The notes under the pieces: generated by a model
The model's input: the letters and a program-made list of their open reading frames with translations, nothing else
Databases searched by the model: none
Told to the model about the DNA's origin: nothing
Position numbers and translations under genes: made by a program
Shown here: positions 1 through 11,519 of the stretch, in pieces
Layout of the letters: each line of letters begins with the position of its first letter
Position numbering within the stretch: the stretch's first letter is position 1
NCBI GenBank assembly: GCA_023512835.1
Contig: CM042090.1
Span: 16,359,117 to 16,423,116 of the forward strand
Length of the DNA stretch: 64,000 nucleotides
Reading direction: 5' to 3'
Source of the DNA: Taxillus chinensis
Taxonomy: Eukaryota; Streptophyta; Magnoliopsida; Santalales; Loranthaceae

Positions 1-1416
1 GGCTCAAATGTTGATGTTACCACAACCAACACTTGCCTGCTCTCACAGCAGATGCTGGATAGATAACATCAGTTCCCTAATCCTCCAACATATAGCAAAT
101 CCACTAAAAAGGTTATATTACCAGGAAGCCTTCCTTCTTCAGGGCATTGCTCGGGCTGTGACACATCCACTCTACCATACTTCATGGGGATTTTAGGACC
201 TCCGGCCTCCTGCACATTTCAAGCGTTGCATTACATTGCATCAGGGGACATGCTTTCATTTAGTAATCTCCATTTTTTTAAACAAAATAGAAGGAGGAAG
301 GAGGAAGGAAGAAGAGAACCTCAACTGCAGTAGCACTGGCAAGCTGGAACAAATCTGCAAATGTGACACTAGGATACTTTTGTTTGATAGGCTGAAGAAG
401 TTTCAATGCATTCACAAGGCCTGGAATGGCAACGCGAAGCCTTAATTAAAGCAGGGAAAGCACGTAGTACAGCAAGGGTTAAAAATTCGCCAAAAAAAAA
501 AAAGAAAAAAAGAAAAAGAGAGAGAGAGATTGAAAATAAGTACCAGCATTGGCGGCGTGCTTGAGCTCAATCTCAAATCTCAAGCTTCCATTGGCCCCAC
601 CTCTTTGAGGCCACTCCTCAATGTTTCTGTTGTAAGTGCCGGCATCATGCCATCCCAGGCGAACCTGAAGTCATAGCCAAACACAAAAAAAAAATAATGA
701 TAAAAACAGGGAAACCCAAACAATCCAGTGGGTGTATTCAATTCGATATCATCCAGGCCAGGCAGGGCCAGGGAACATTACCATATCCAACACAAGGCAT
801 GTAAGATTTGATGTTAACGCAATGATATAATAAGAAGAAGATACAAATGTAACAGGCCGATATGATTTTCTAAAACCAAAATTTGTGGATATATATATAT
901 ATATATATAAGGAGAGGATTACCAAAATGGGGTGGCAGAAATGGGTGCGGAGAAGCAGTTTGATATCTTCTTTGGCACTCTTCAGCTCTTCAGGATGGGA
1001 AGCGGAACTGACGCCAGAAGCAGCAGCGGTTGTCATTCTACTCAATCCGATGCCGCGTCGTTGGAGGACCGCAACAGACGATCTCCTCCTCTGACTCTGG
1101 GAGAAATTTGAGATTATAAGGAGAAACACGAATATGATCGCGCGCACACACACACACACACATGGATGAAACCCTAACCCATCCATACCTGGTGGAGGAA
1201 CGAGGGGGAAAGAAGCGGAGAGGATTTGAGGCAATTGAGAGAGGAGAGAGAAGAAGACGAATAGGAGGGAGCGAGGGAGAGCCTGAATGGGTGGGGGCCA
1301 GCTGAGGCGAAGAGGCGAGAGGCGGCTCCGCCGCTGAGGGAAGCAGCAGCCATGGATGAGGTTGAAGTTGAGATCGAAGAAATTGGTGATGCGAGGAAGA
1401 GGAGGCGTTCGACCAT
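1..1416 (-). CDS. Chloroplast ascorbate peroxidase (stromal/thylakoid type), 5' part, cut by window edge
   Basis: This haem peroxidase reduces H2O2 with ascorbate in the chloroplast water-water cycle. Five exons on the minus strand join in phase: 1416-1189, 1096-923, 664-544, 420-320 and 209-122 (712 nt, about 237 codons). The remaining exons lie beyond position 1. Exon 1 gives a Ser/Ala-rich transit peptide. Exon 2 ends with the [17 protein letters not shown] segment. Exon 3 begins [12 protein letters not shown], which holds the distal-site Arg, Trp and His, and continues with GGANGSLRF. Exon 4 carries [13 protein letters not shown] and exon 5 carries [16 protein letters not shown]. All introns are GT-AG. 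I chose the ATG at 1416 because chloroplast APXs often begin M-x-E-R; an in-frame ATG at 1353 (MAAASLSGG) is the alternative. The exons that separate the stromal from the thylakoid form (C-terminal membrane segment) are outside the window. Synteny favours a tAPX-type gene. Confidence 0.93.
889..910. repeat. (TA)n microsatellite in APX intron 2
   Basis: A short TA run lies just downstream of the exon 2 donor in the ascorbate peroxidase gene. A (CA)n run at about 1145-1161 lies in intron 1 of the same gene. Confidence 0.8.
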
Positions 1417-2812
1417 CTGGATTCTGGAGTGGAGTGTGGCGGCGTTGAATTGATGATGATGCGTTTGTCGTGTGGAGGGAGCGTGCGTACGCGGTTTCTA
1501 ATTTCTACTCTCTCTCATCTGATGCCTTTTTCTTTGTTTAGTAAACTAGTTAAGGGCTGGCGCAAGTCTAATTATTTTTAAAAACTCTAAATTCATATAA
1601 ATTTTAATCATTCATAATATTTTAAAATTTATTAAGTCTACTTCTTTAAAAATAATCTTATTTTTAAAAATAATACTGATCATTATATTTTAAAAACATA
1701 AAAAAAAAACAGAAAAAATAAACATTTCCTGAAGTACCATACTCAGCCCAACCCCCTCTAGATTCATTTTTCATCTTATTTGAGAGCATGTCAATATTGA
1801 TAATTATTTTCAAATGTCAAACAGATAAGCATTTTACACATATAAATTTAATATTAATTTTTAATTTACTTTATTTTTATTATAATATTATTTTTTAATA
1901 TTAAGTTAAATTTATTTTAATTAAAATAAGTAATAACTCATCACCACCATAGAATTATGATTTCGATCAAAAAATAATATTAATTATTAAAAAATAATTA
2001 CTTTCCATCCATAGAGAATTAGTTTTAGCAATTTATTTTAGTTTTAGGAACTTTCAAAAAATTGAAAGAAAAAAAAGAAGCCAAAATGCACATGATAAGA
2101 TGTCTACTAAAAATAATACTCGCGAAGGAGAAAGAATATCTGAGTAAAATGCTCATTATTATATGAAATAAATACCAATTTCTAGTTTCAGGTGGTTATA
2201 TGAAATAAATGTCTTTCAATATATTAAATGTGCTGTTGCTAATAGATAGTGTTTTTGGATGCCAATCGTAAACCAAATATAGAAATTCACCGTTAATTCA
2301 CTATCTTTTTATAAAAACGCGTTTATGAACCAGAAGGGTGACGGGAAGATAGATAAGATAGGTCCATGAGTTTTGTTCTCTAAATTGTGCGTCTGTGATT
2401 CGCAATTTGCGCTCGGATCGTGAAGCTCTTTCTTTCTCAGGTGCAAAACTCGCGTGTCCATTCGCCATTGAACCCAGTTTGCGTTTGAGCTTTAATGGGG
2501 TAATGTACCAACCCTCTAGCATTTGATGTGTGGATTCATTTGATTTCCTACTAAGTAACCATTCTGGGTCTAATTCTAATAGTTCCTGCTCCCTGGGGCT
2601 GTAATATGAACTGGGTTTTAATTTGAAACCCCAATTCTGCAATAACTTCGTGCTTCCATACTGGTTCCCAAGCCCCATCTCTTGAGCAGGTCCCACTTCT
2701 CAGTTCTACGGCCTCAAGACAATAATATAATGATCTGGTGTCATACTCCAATAGATGGTCACGCCACAACATGCCAATATGCCATCACCCATCACCCGTC
2801 TCAGTAAGTTAA
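1417..2812. other. Intergenic region between divergent APX and PPR genes
   Basis: This holds the presumed promoters of the two head-to-head genes. Positions 1560-2290 are strongly AT-rich with many poly-A/T runs. The segment 2300-2770 is less AT-rich and has overlapping minus-strand ORFs (131 and 73 codons) that match no family I know. They are likely chance ORFs in the PPR leader or promoter. No clear TATA box can be assigned with confidence. Confidence 0.6.
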
Positions 2813-4213
2813 GTGACCCTGATTTGTTTTCCAGACATGACACTATCAAAACCACTCCACACCCCTCGTTCTTCACTCGTAAGCCAAGTGTTGGCTGTTA
2901 TGATCCAAGACCAACCCCTCGATGCTCGCCTCGCCCCCTCCTCTGGACCCCTCTGGAGTGCTTGCGCAGTTTCTGATGTGTTGCGCTCGATTCCCAGATT
3001 CTTCTTCCAATCCGCTCGCTCCATTGGCCGTCAAAATGGGTTCCGCCACCAAGCCCCTCTCAAGCGGAGAAGCCTCGGGCTAGAAGCCTGTCAGGCTCGT
3101 AGAAATTTGCTGATTCATGGCCCGGCCGCTAATAGGGACCCAAGGAAGGTCAGATTAGGATTGACAAAAGCGCTGGAGTTCTACGGTTGGGTGGAGTCCC
3201 GTTTCGGTTTTGCCCATTGTGAGAGCACCTGCAGGGAAATGGCTTGTGTTTTGGCTAGAGGCAATAGACTGGATGTTCTTTGGAAGTTTCTCAAACTGAT
3301 GTCAAGGAGAAGGAAAGATGGTCTCGTCACTACTGCTACGGTCACATGCTTGATTAAAGTTCTCGGGGAAGAGGGATTGGTTAATCATGCATTGACTTTA
3401 TTCTCCCAGATGAGGCGGTTTTATTGTAAACCCGACGTTCATGCTTACAATACAATTTTATTTGCTCTTTGCAGAGTGGGAAACTTTAAAAGGGCCAGGC
3501 TTTTGTTGCAGCAGATGGAACTCCCTGGATTTCGATGCCCAGCTGATACTTTTACGTACACCATCCTCATCAGCTCTTACTGTAAATACAGTTTACAAAC
3601 TAGGTGCAAGAAAGCCATCATGAAGAGGATGTGGGAAGCAAACCACTTGTTCAGGATCATGCTATTTAAAGGTTTTGTTCCTGATACTGTAACATACAAC
3701 TCTTTGATTGACGGATGTTGTAAAACCAACAGGATCGGGAGGGCCCTGGAGCTTTTTGATGACATGAACAAAAGGGGTTGTCTACCTAATCGAGTTACTT
3801 ATAATTCCTTTATCAGATATTACAGTGCTGTTAATGAGATTGATAAAGCCATGGAGATGCTGCGGAAGATGGAACGAATGAAACACGGGATACCCACTTC
3901 CAGCTCTTACACTCCCATTATCCATGCTCTCTGTGAAGTGGGAAGTGTGTTGGAAGCTAGGGATCTTATGATAGAGTTGGTTGATGGAGGATCAGTTCCC
4001 AGAGAATACACATATATGTTGGTTTGTAATGCACTTAAGTCATTGCCAGAGAATAATATGCTTGATGAAAAACTGAGAAGAAGAATTGAAGTTGGTATAG
4101 GCGATAGATACAAGAGCCTGATGAAGGTAAAACCAATTATGAACCGCACATCTTCTTCTATACAGCATGAATGGGAGTTTCTATTTGACACAAATGGGCC
4201 CTCAAACTCGTGA
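2813..4213 (+). CDS. P-class pentatricopeptide repeat protein, At1g77405-like
   Basis: This is a single uninterrupted ORF of 466 aa, and plant PPR genes are usually intronless. PPR proteins bind organellar RNA one base per repeat and control its processing or translation. About six tandem motifs are visible at residues 172-207, 208-244, 245-290 (with an insertion of about 10 residues), 291-325, 326-361 and 362-396. Typical cores are VTYNSLIDGCCKTNRIGRAL and VTYNSFIRYY. No E, DYW or SMR domain follows, so it is a pure P-class protein. The N-terminus is Arg/Ser-rich with few acidic residues (FFFQSARSIGRQ region), consistent with a mitochondrial or plastid presequence. In-frame ATGs also occur at 2837 and 2900, so the exact start is uncertain. 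The conserved LEFYGWVESRFGF and TCREMAC segments before the repeats match my memory of At1g77405. Confidence 0.92.
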   Translation: MTLICFPDMTLSKPLHTPRSSLVSQVLAVMIQDQPLDARLAPSSGPLWSACAVSDVLRSIPRFFFQSARSIGRQNGFRHQAPLKRRSLGLEACQARRNLLIHGPAANRDPRKVRLGLTKALEFYGWVESRFGFAHCESTCREMACVLARGNRLDVLWKFLKLMSRRRKDGLVTTATVTCLIKVLGEEGLVNHALTLFSQMRRFYCKPDVHAYNTILFALCRVGNFKRARLLLQQMELPGFRCPADTFTYTILISSYCKYSLQTRCKKAIMKRMWEANHLFRIMLFKGFVPDTVTYNSLIDGCCKTNRIGRALELFDDMNKRGCLPNRVTYNSFIRYYSAVNEIDKAMEMLRKMERMKHGIPTSSSYTPIIHALCEVGSVLEARDLMIELVDGGSVPREYTYMLVCNALKSLPENNMLDEKLRRRIEVGIGDRYKSLMKVKPIMNRTSSSIQHEWEFLFDTNGPSNS

Positions 4214-7093
4214 TCAAATATATTTGTTGGATAGGATAGAATCTAATATGCATAATTTTTTTCCTTTTAAAGAGATCTTTATTTTGTTTCATCAATTTTC
4301 GGATGTTCCTTCCTGAATCTTGATTGCCAGTTTGGAGAGCTAACGATGAAGCTAAATCCTCACTTCTTCAACTGCCCATGGCTATTTTGTCTGCGTTGTC
4401 ATCTAAATTTTGAATGGAGAAATAACATTCTTCATTCAAGATCTCAACTTGAAATTTTACAATGTTTCCATTTGCATATATCTTAGTAAAATTTGCATGT
4501 ATTTGATTAATTTCCCTTGACTGGAAACTAAATGCTGCTCTTATGTTTTAACATTTGAGTTAATTTCAGTTTGGGATTATATGTTGGAGGGAAGTTTACA
4601 TTTTGGACTACCTGCAAAAGGTAATTTGGTGGTTTTGGCCTTTTCTTGTTAAGAAATAGGCTATTGATACAACTCTTGAAGGATTGCCCAATCAGGCTAT
4701 GGTTAGTAACTAGTTTACACCAAACCTCTGGGGATTTATCCAAAAACTCACCCACAAAATCTGATTCAAGTTTGCTCGTACTTTATGAATAAGTTCGAAT
4801 AAGTAAGTTAGCTGATCCTCAGTCAAAGGACCAATGTTGGATTTGGAGTTGTGAAGGTCCTCCTTTACTCATGTATTTTTAGATATGCATATATCATTTG
4901 AAGGAGAGGGAAAAAAATGCTTCCGTTTGCCTTGTCTGAATTGTGTGGTCTAGATCTAATAAGTTCTTTTATAACGAACCCGTAGAGGATATGAAAATAG
5001 ATTAAAATTCGGTCTAGATTTCCTACCCAATATGTCATCTCTGTTATGACTTCAATACTTTGTTGGCACGTTTTCAATTTTTTTAAACGTCGCTATGTTA
5101 TGTAAATTTCCTCAAAAAATTGTGATTTTCACTTTTGGCACTCCAAATCGCAATTTTAACAGGTCTGGGAGGATAATGAGATGATTTTGCAAGGATGTTT
5201 GATTTTTATTAAGGGTCTCCTTTGTCTCACCGCGATGACCAGGTCATGTGCTATTTCATGTAACTGTTAATATTTTATAAATCTCGCATTCCGCATTCCA
5301 CTCACCGCCGTCAAGGCTCTAGAATCGTTCTTTGAGCTTTCATCAACCCAGCAGAGATAATACAGGCAGATGTTGATGGCAAGTACTTGTTCCACATTGC
5401 ATTTTCTGTGAAGAGACTTTGAGTTCAAATTACAGGCTATTTATTTGTGTGGATAGGGAATTGATAATTCAACTACCTGCTTAAGCACCAACATATTTTC
5501 AAAAAAAAAGTGCCCAGGAACTTTTCAGCCACCCTAAAAGTGCCGGGAAATATGGGTTTTGCAGTTGATTTGTGTCAGCTCCATTTTTGGCCTGAACTTC
5601 AACCTTTAAGGTCAATTTTTATTCCCAGCTAAGGATTAGGCCTTTGTACTTCACTAAACTCCGCCCTAGGCAGGGTTAAGAAAGATATAATCTAGCCAAA
5701 TTGCTTATCCACATCTTGCGGCCAAATATGGAATGATGATTCCTACATGGTTCAAACTTAACCCTCAGTAACATTGTCGACTAGCTTGTTTCTGATTATT
5801 TGTTTTTTGTCATTAAGGATGTACAGTATAAAGTGCAAATTACTATGATCAGCTTCCGTTTAGTTGGTGCAATGTGGTGTGGGTCTTACATATTCTTCTT
5901 AGCGTCCATTGATTCTGGAGAAACTACTCAATATTAATGTTTTTATAATTTGTATCCTTTATTTTTTTTAGATGTAGATCATAGTGATAGTGGATTTGTA
6001 AAGGCTTGCATCATTTGCAGCAAAACATCTATTATCTCGGCCCCTGCTCCATCTATTGGGGTGAATCATAATAGGTAGCCGTAACGTATTTCTCGATTGT
6101 AGTGTTTGAGGGAGATTTCTTTGAAGATGTTCACTGAACAGATAAAACATGTCAACACACACCAAAATATGGCAGTGAAATGTATTTTTGTACAACTATA
6201 ACTTACATAAACCGCCCTAAAAGCATGCACAGTGGCTCCCAGCAGATCCACAGAGCCCTATTTCTTGGGTAGGATGTCAGGAGCGTCTAATGTAAGATAA
6301 CTGTTGAGTTTGAATCCCCTATTGAAATGCACCAGTACTTTATGCAATTCTACGGTTCTAAATCTGTTTCTGAACACAACTTGGAAAGAGCATGAATCTT
6401 GCTGCAGTATGATTGAGCATAGGGTATGGTGGATATAAGGAAATGGAATGGTTAAAATGTTGCCCTGTCCTATCAAATTGGTTGAAAGAAACTTTTCAAC
6501 TTCATATGATGGAATGGAGGCAACAGAAACTAAGGACGGCCCTTCATTCAGTGGCTATCAAACAGAGGAAGGCAGCATATGGAAGGAAAAAGAGGATATG
6601 CATGGCATTCTCACCATCGATGGCGAAACATTTCATTTAACATATAATCCACATTATGTTCACACTGAACGTGATTAACAAAAATTACATTTAATTAAAC
6701 AGAAAACTATAATAGAATCTGAAATCCTCCAATTCCCTCCATATTAATCAACTACATCTTTACAACAACGTTAGCAATAGCTCTTGATCCTTGAACACTA
6801 GCAACTCCATTTAACAAAAAGGCTTACAAGTAAACGAGGAACAAGAAGATACTAATGTATGAATCAATCAACTACTCAGAAGCCCTTGCCTGTATTATGT
6901 GACCACGGTTTACTCCAGAATCAAACTCAGCCGCATCCCTACAAAGTGGCTGTCTGCCTCATGCAAAATCTACCAAATTGGAAGTATAAAAGGGCTGAAG
7001 TGGAGCATATATCTCATAGCTCACTTTTATGAACGCAAAAAGAGAACAGAATAAAACACTGCAATTCTATGTTTGGACTAGCGCCTTGGATTT
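4214..7093. other. Intergenic region between convergent PPR and SWI3C genes
   Basis: Both flanking genes end here, so the outer parts should hold their 3' UTRs. The minus-strand SWI3C trailer should lie just left of 7094. I see no recognisable gene. The stretch at 5280-5410 is locally less AT-rich and exon-like in composition, but no family match was found. The overlapping plus-strand ORFs at 6413-6678 (75 and 76 codons) are unsupported. The rest is AT-rich and unremarkable. Confidence 0.5.
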
Positions 7094-10000
7094 TCAACCT
7101 AAGCCAGAGCTAGTCCCTGTGACAGGCCTCAACATTGGATGACTGAGTGTGGTAGACTGGGTAGTTCCCTGGGAATTGAACATGGCATTAGATGGGGCAG
7201 ATGAGAATGTGTTTATGGCAGCTAGGGGCAGCCGTGGACCAAGCCCAAACATTGGCTGCCGCGGCATATATGGCATGTGAGGATGGATGGGTTGGTTATT
7301 GCCGAACGAAGAAATGGTTGGCTGTGAAGTTGAGGCAGACATAACTTCTTGCCGATTGTTGGCAGTAGTATTGCCAGCCCCACTGGGCAGATTCAAAGAT
7401 GCACCGGAAGATCCAAACCGGGATGACATGACACGAGTTCGCTCAGTAGCAAACCTCTGCCTTGCCCTCTCTACTTGATCGCATTCTTTCATTAGCAAAC
7501 TTTCAACTTCAGCAAATTGTTTCAGTTTCAGTTCCAATCTCTTCAACTGCAGTAACGAATATAAATAGTGAGAAAATGGTCAGGTAATGTTGAAGATTGG
7601 CATAGAACATATTAAAAAGCCCAAAAACCTTTTATGGGAACAAGGTCCCATCACCCTCATAATTAGCTGGGAAAAAAGTTCTAACAGCACCAGAAAACTT
7701 GGCTGGAACCAAGTATGTGATGAATCACCCCATAACATATCACTTCGCATTGCACTTACACATGAGGGGCGAAAGCACGTGGTCACTTTACCATTTAATG
7801 GAATCCTCCAACAATTACATAGAATCACTTTAAACAACTTTAATGAACGAATCAAACTGCACACCTTGCAAAATTAACCAGTTCATTCTGTACAGGGCAC
7901 CCCAATAAATTCTAGTACAGAGAAAACATGCTATACAACAATGTGCAAGGCAGGTAAAAATGTTGGTAAAAAAAAACCAAAATACACCTGATGATTTATA
8001 ATGTTGGCAGAAAGCCTCTGAATCTCTCGTTCTTCATGATCAGCGAAAAGTTTTGCTTTCATTGCCGAAGCAGAAAGTCCTGCTTTGGCAGCAATTTTTA
8101 CTCTTTCAGCAGATAATGGAGAAACCTTTCCATCATTTTGACCCCATGAACCTACTGCTGCAAAATTTTCTTCTAGAGATTAAAATCCATGGGATAATAT
8201 AAATAATTTTAAACAAAAAAATGGAAGCTAACGAAAAATGAAAAATTTTGGCATACCTTTCGGCTTAGTTGAATTTATAAAATCACCATGAGTCTCACCT
8301 TCTTTACATGTGCCTTGCAAATCCACCCTACATGTGAGGCAAAAACATTATTTTCGAATATTTATACCATAACACAATATGAAGGTCTAACATTGTTTTT
8401 GTCATAAATTTCCTCAAAAGTCAGTTCTTGAGACAAAAATATTGCAGTAAAAAATATTTACGCACTAAAATGTAAACACTAAATTTTCATTTAAATAATG
8501 GATACAAGAAATTAAAAATACACTCCAATAAGCATCAATGAAAGGAGCCTACAAATATCAAATTGGAAGCTTTAGACGGCAATAAACTCACCTGGTATTG
8601 AGCCCAGATCCTTCCATCTGCATTTTGCTCCCAGCAGACAAGGGATCATCCTCAGATAATGCTGCCAAGGATGCATGGGCGCAAGCTGCAGCAACTCTAG
8701 GGCCCACAGCAGAGGCTAGAAAGGCGACCTGAATTTCATTCCATACATTAGTTTTGAAACTCAACTATCTTGAAAACATAAAAAAATGTAAACCTTAGTC
8801 ATAGATCAACAATCACTCCATAAAGTCCACACAAATTATTCAATAACCTTGGTTTTAAGTTCATGAATGAACTTTGATATGTGTGTGTGTGTGTGTGTAT
8901 ATATACATATATATACATATATATATACATATATATATGGAGAGAGAGAGAGAGAGAGAGAATAAGTCAATAGATACACAAGAAAGGCAAAAAAAAATCA
9001 AGATGCACACACCCAGGCAACCAAAAGTCAAATCATATCACATTTCGAAAATAATTCCATATAAAATCATGAATTATATACGCAGTAAAAAAAAGAATTA
9101 CACACCATAGACATAACAGGGTTCCCAGAATTTGCAAAAGGTAGCCTACTATCAAAATCAGGGTCTTGGAGGCCGGATCCTGAAAGAATGCACAATAATT
9201 ATGTGTGGAAATTGCAAAATTGACATGTCAGATATGGAAGGATGGAAAAAATACCTCCAGAATCCCCATTTGTATTTATATGTGACCTATCACAATCCTG
9301 TCTGCTTGACCTAGACACACCTGGAACTTCAATTTTTTCCAATAGACCATCATCCATGGGTAGACTGACAAAATGAAGAATGCACTGAGCTTTTGACTTG
9401 GTGCCGACATGTTCAGCAATTTCATTCCAGTTATCACTGTAGATTTCCATTGCTTCAAGAAGCAGTAGTGTTTCCTGATCAGTCCAACTATCCCCATAAA
9501 CATCACCACAATCTGTTGAGGAATCCATCTTCATGAAATCTATGCTTGAATGACCAACCACGAATCTTCCATCATGAAAACAATTTGAACACAGTACAAC
9601 ATCAACCTGTTACAAACGATACCGCACATGTACAATTAATGGGCTTTCTCAATAATTGCACAGCCAGCTATAGCTTCTCGATATTTCACTATGAAATGGT
9701 ACTCAGTTGTACAAATTCGCATATTGCCACCCATTTATATATCGACATCTTCATTTCAGCAAAACTTATCTTCTGAACATGTTCCACTTGACCGACCAGG
9801 CGACCACTAGGCCCACATGAAGATAAAGATAACCCACACCATGCAAATTTACTAATAATGTCAAAGAAATACATGTCAACAATACAAAACTAAATGAAAG
9901 TCACAACCAACAAGATGCAATACCTCCTTCTGTGACTGATAGTAAAGAAGTGGAACTGGTTGAGAACAGTAGTTGCAGTGCTGCTTGGACAATCTCTCCC

Positions 10001-11274
10001 GAATCCTACTGTCCAAGTCGGAGATATCTTCTCCACGCTGCAGCTGCATTGATGGGTACACATCAGCAGCCTTGAGCGTACACTTTGGTCTGTCGAATTG
10101 TATCAAGCTCTCAATGGTCTTCAAAGCAGCTGAGGGAACTTGAACCTCGCCATTAAAATCTTCTCTCAAGTAAGACCCAATACTCCAAGTCTCCCGATTG
10201 AGGGCTGCAGCAGCGCAGTAGTTAATGATTCCCCAGTGGTCAAGAAACCGGAAAATTCTAGTCAGGTCATCCATTTCAATACCCATCAAAACCCCTTTGC
10301 AGTCGGCAAGTGATAGCCTCTTCTCTGGGTTCTCCATGTACTTGCCCACAATTCGATTCCGACATTCCATGTACTTCTCCAGCGTGTTGTCCGGAGACTT
10401 CCCAGAGAAGAAATGGGGTACCACCTGTCTTTCGAGCCGATGCACCGTGAAGGGTGAAAACCAATCTGCTCAGCAGTGAAGCACAAAACCAACAAAAAGA
10501 AATAAATAAAACACCCCAAAAGGGAGGAGTTAAAGCAGCGCTGCTGCGTGGTGTCGTGTACTATATATAATATAAGCGCGGACGGAATATAGGAAGAAAG
10601 AGGGAGAGACCTGCGTGCATTGGCAGGACGTGAACACGATTGTTCCCAAACCGCTTGACGACGCCGCGTCCCTCCATGATTTGCGGGGGCGTGAAGACAT
10701 AAGCAGCACCGGCAGCGTCCTGATCCCCAATCGCCAAAGCAGGGCTATCGGAAGGCACAGCGGACAGTGCCTGGAGCTGGCCATACGAGACATTCTCGAG
10801 AGAAATAGGGTTTCCCTGGTTCCTGGCATCTCCGCGCTCGGTGGCCGCCTCCAGCGAGGCAATGGCCAGCACGGAGGAGTGGTGGCGGTTGACGGTGCGC
10901 TGGACGGCGGCGGGGAAGTCGGAGATTCGCAACCCGCCGTCGGACAGAGCCTCCGCGGCTGCGGAGGAGACGGGATCGTGGGACGGCGGCGGGGGACCGG
11001 GCTGGTGTTGGGGATCGTCGTCGTCGTCGGGGGCATAGTCCTGTTCTTCCTCATCGTCCTCGTCGTCGTCGTCGTCGTCGTCGAACTTGGGCTTTCTTGG
11101 GACATGGGGCTCCCTCTTTCGCTTCCTCCACTTGCCTGGTTAACAACGACAAATTGAGACACCACACAGGCATCTAATACCAATAATTAACCGAGAGACG
11201 CACGGAGGGTTTTGTGGGTAGGTGTAATATTAGGGTTCGGTAATACCTGAAGGGAAAGTGGGCGAAGCTGGCAT
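7094..11274 (-). CDS. SWI3C: SWI/SNF complex subunit SWI3C
   Basis: This is a core scaffold subunit of BRM-type SWI/SNF chromatin-remodelling complexes and acts in the nucleus. Nine exons join in phase with GT-AG introns: 11274-11247, 11135-10611, 10465-9924, 9606-9255, 9179-9106, 8728-8592, 8327-8257, 8157-7988 and 7546-7094. The product is about 783 aa, close to the family's usual size of about 800. Domains in order: a Lys/Arg patch then an Asp/Glu-rich stretch (about residues 12-60); SWIRM (about 190-285, LERQVVPHFFSGKSP, RFLDHWGIINY); a ZZ-like zinc finger split by an intron (C348 x2 C, then CSNCF); SANT (about 404-450, SWTDQETLLLLEAMEIYSDN); a conserved VAFLASAVGPRVAAACAHASL block; a helical coiled coil (about 590-670, KRLELKLKQFAEVESLLMKE); and a Gln/Ser/Pro-rich tail. 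The start MPASPTFPSGKWRKRK fits the conserved MPAS opening of the family. Confidence 0.96.
8880..8961. repeat. Compound (TG)n(TA)n(GA)n microsatellite in SWI3C intron 5
   Basis: TG at about 8880-8898, TA/CATA at about 8899-8938 and AG at about 8939-8961 lie back to back in the intron between exons 5 and 6 of SWI3C. Replication slippage is the likely origin. Confidence 0.85.
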
Positions 11275-11389
11275 TGCTGGAGAGAGAGGTCTGACTGGTT
11301 TTGAGATTTGGACGGCCTTCGATCGATTGATCGATTGATGCATGCACGGCGGAAGCTCCCTCCCTCCTCCTCCCTCCCTCCTCCTCCTC

Positions 11390-11450
11390 CTTTCTTCTTC
11401 TTCTTCTTCTTCTTCTTCTTCTTCTTCTTCTTCTTCCTCCTCCTCCTCCG
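11390..11450. repeat. (TTC)n/(TCC)n trinucleotide repeat in SWI3C leader
   Basis: On the coding (minus) strand this reads as GAA/GGA repeats upstream of the SWI3C ATG. It stays open in the same frame as the CDS, so it could encode a Glu run if the ATG at 11502 were used. A 5' UTR repeat is more likely. Confidence 0.85.
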
Positions 11451-11519
11451 GGAGGGATTGAGGGGTAGAGAGAGGAAGACTGAGAAGACAGAGGAGGAGC
11501 AAGACTGAGAGGATTGGTA

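Noticed and set aside
2301..2772. Minus-strand ORFs of 131 and 73 codons upstream of the PPR gene
   Set aside because: No recognisable domain, overlapping frames, and a position in the shared promoter region of two divergent genes.
6413..6678. Overlapping plus-strand ORFs between PPR and SWI3C
   Set aside because: Two frames of similar length overlap with no family match and no joinable exons.
10615..11157. Plus-strand ORF of 180 codons opposite SWI3C exon 2
   Set aside because: It is the antisense shadow of a GC-rich, Asp/Glu-coding exon. The minus-strand exon fits the SWI3C family and joins its neighbours in phase.
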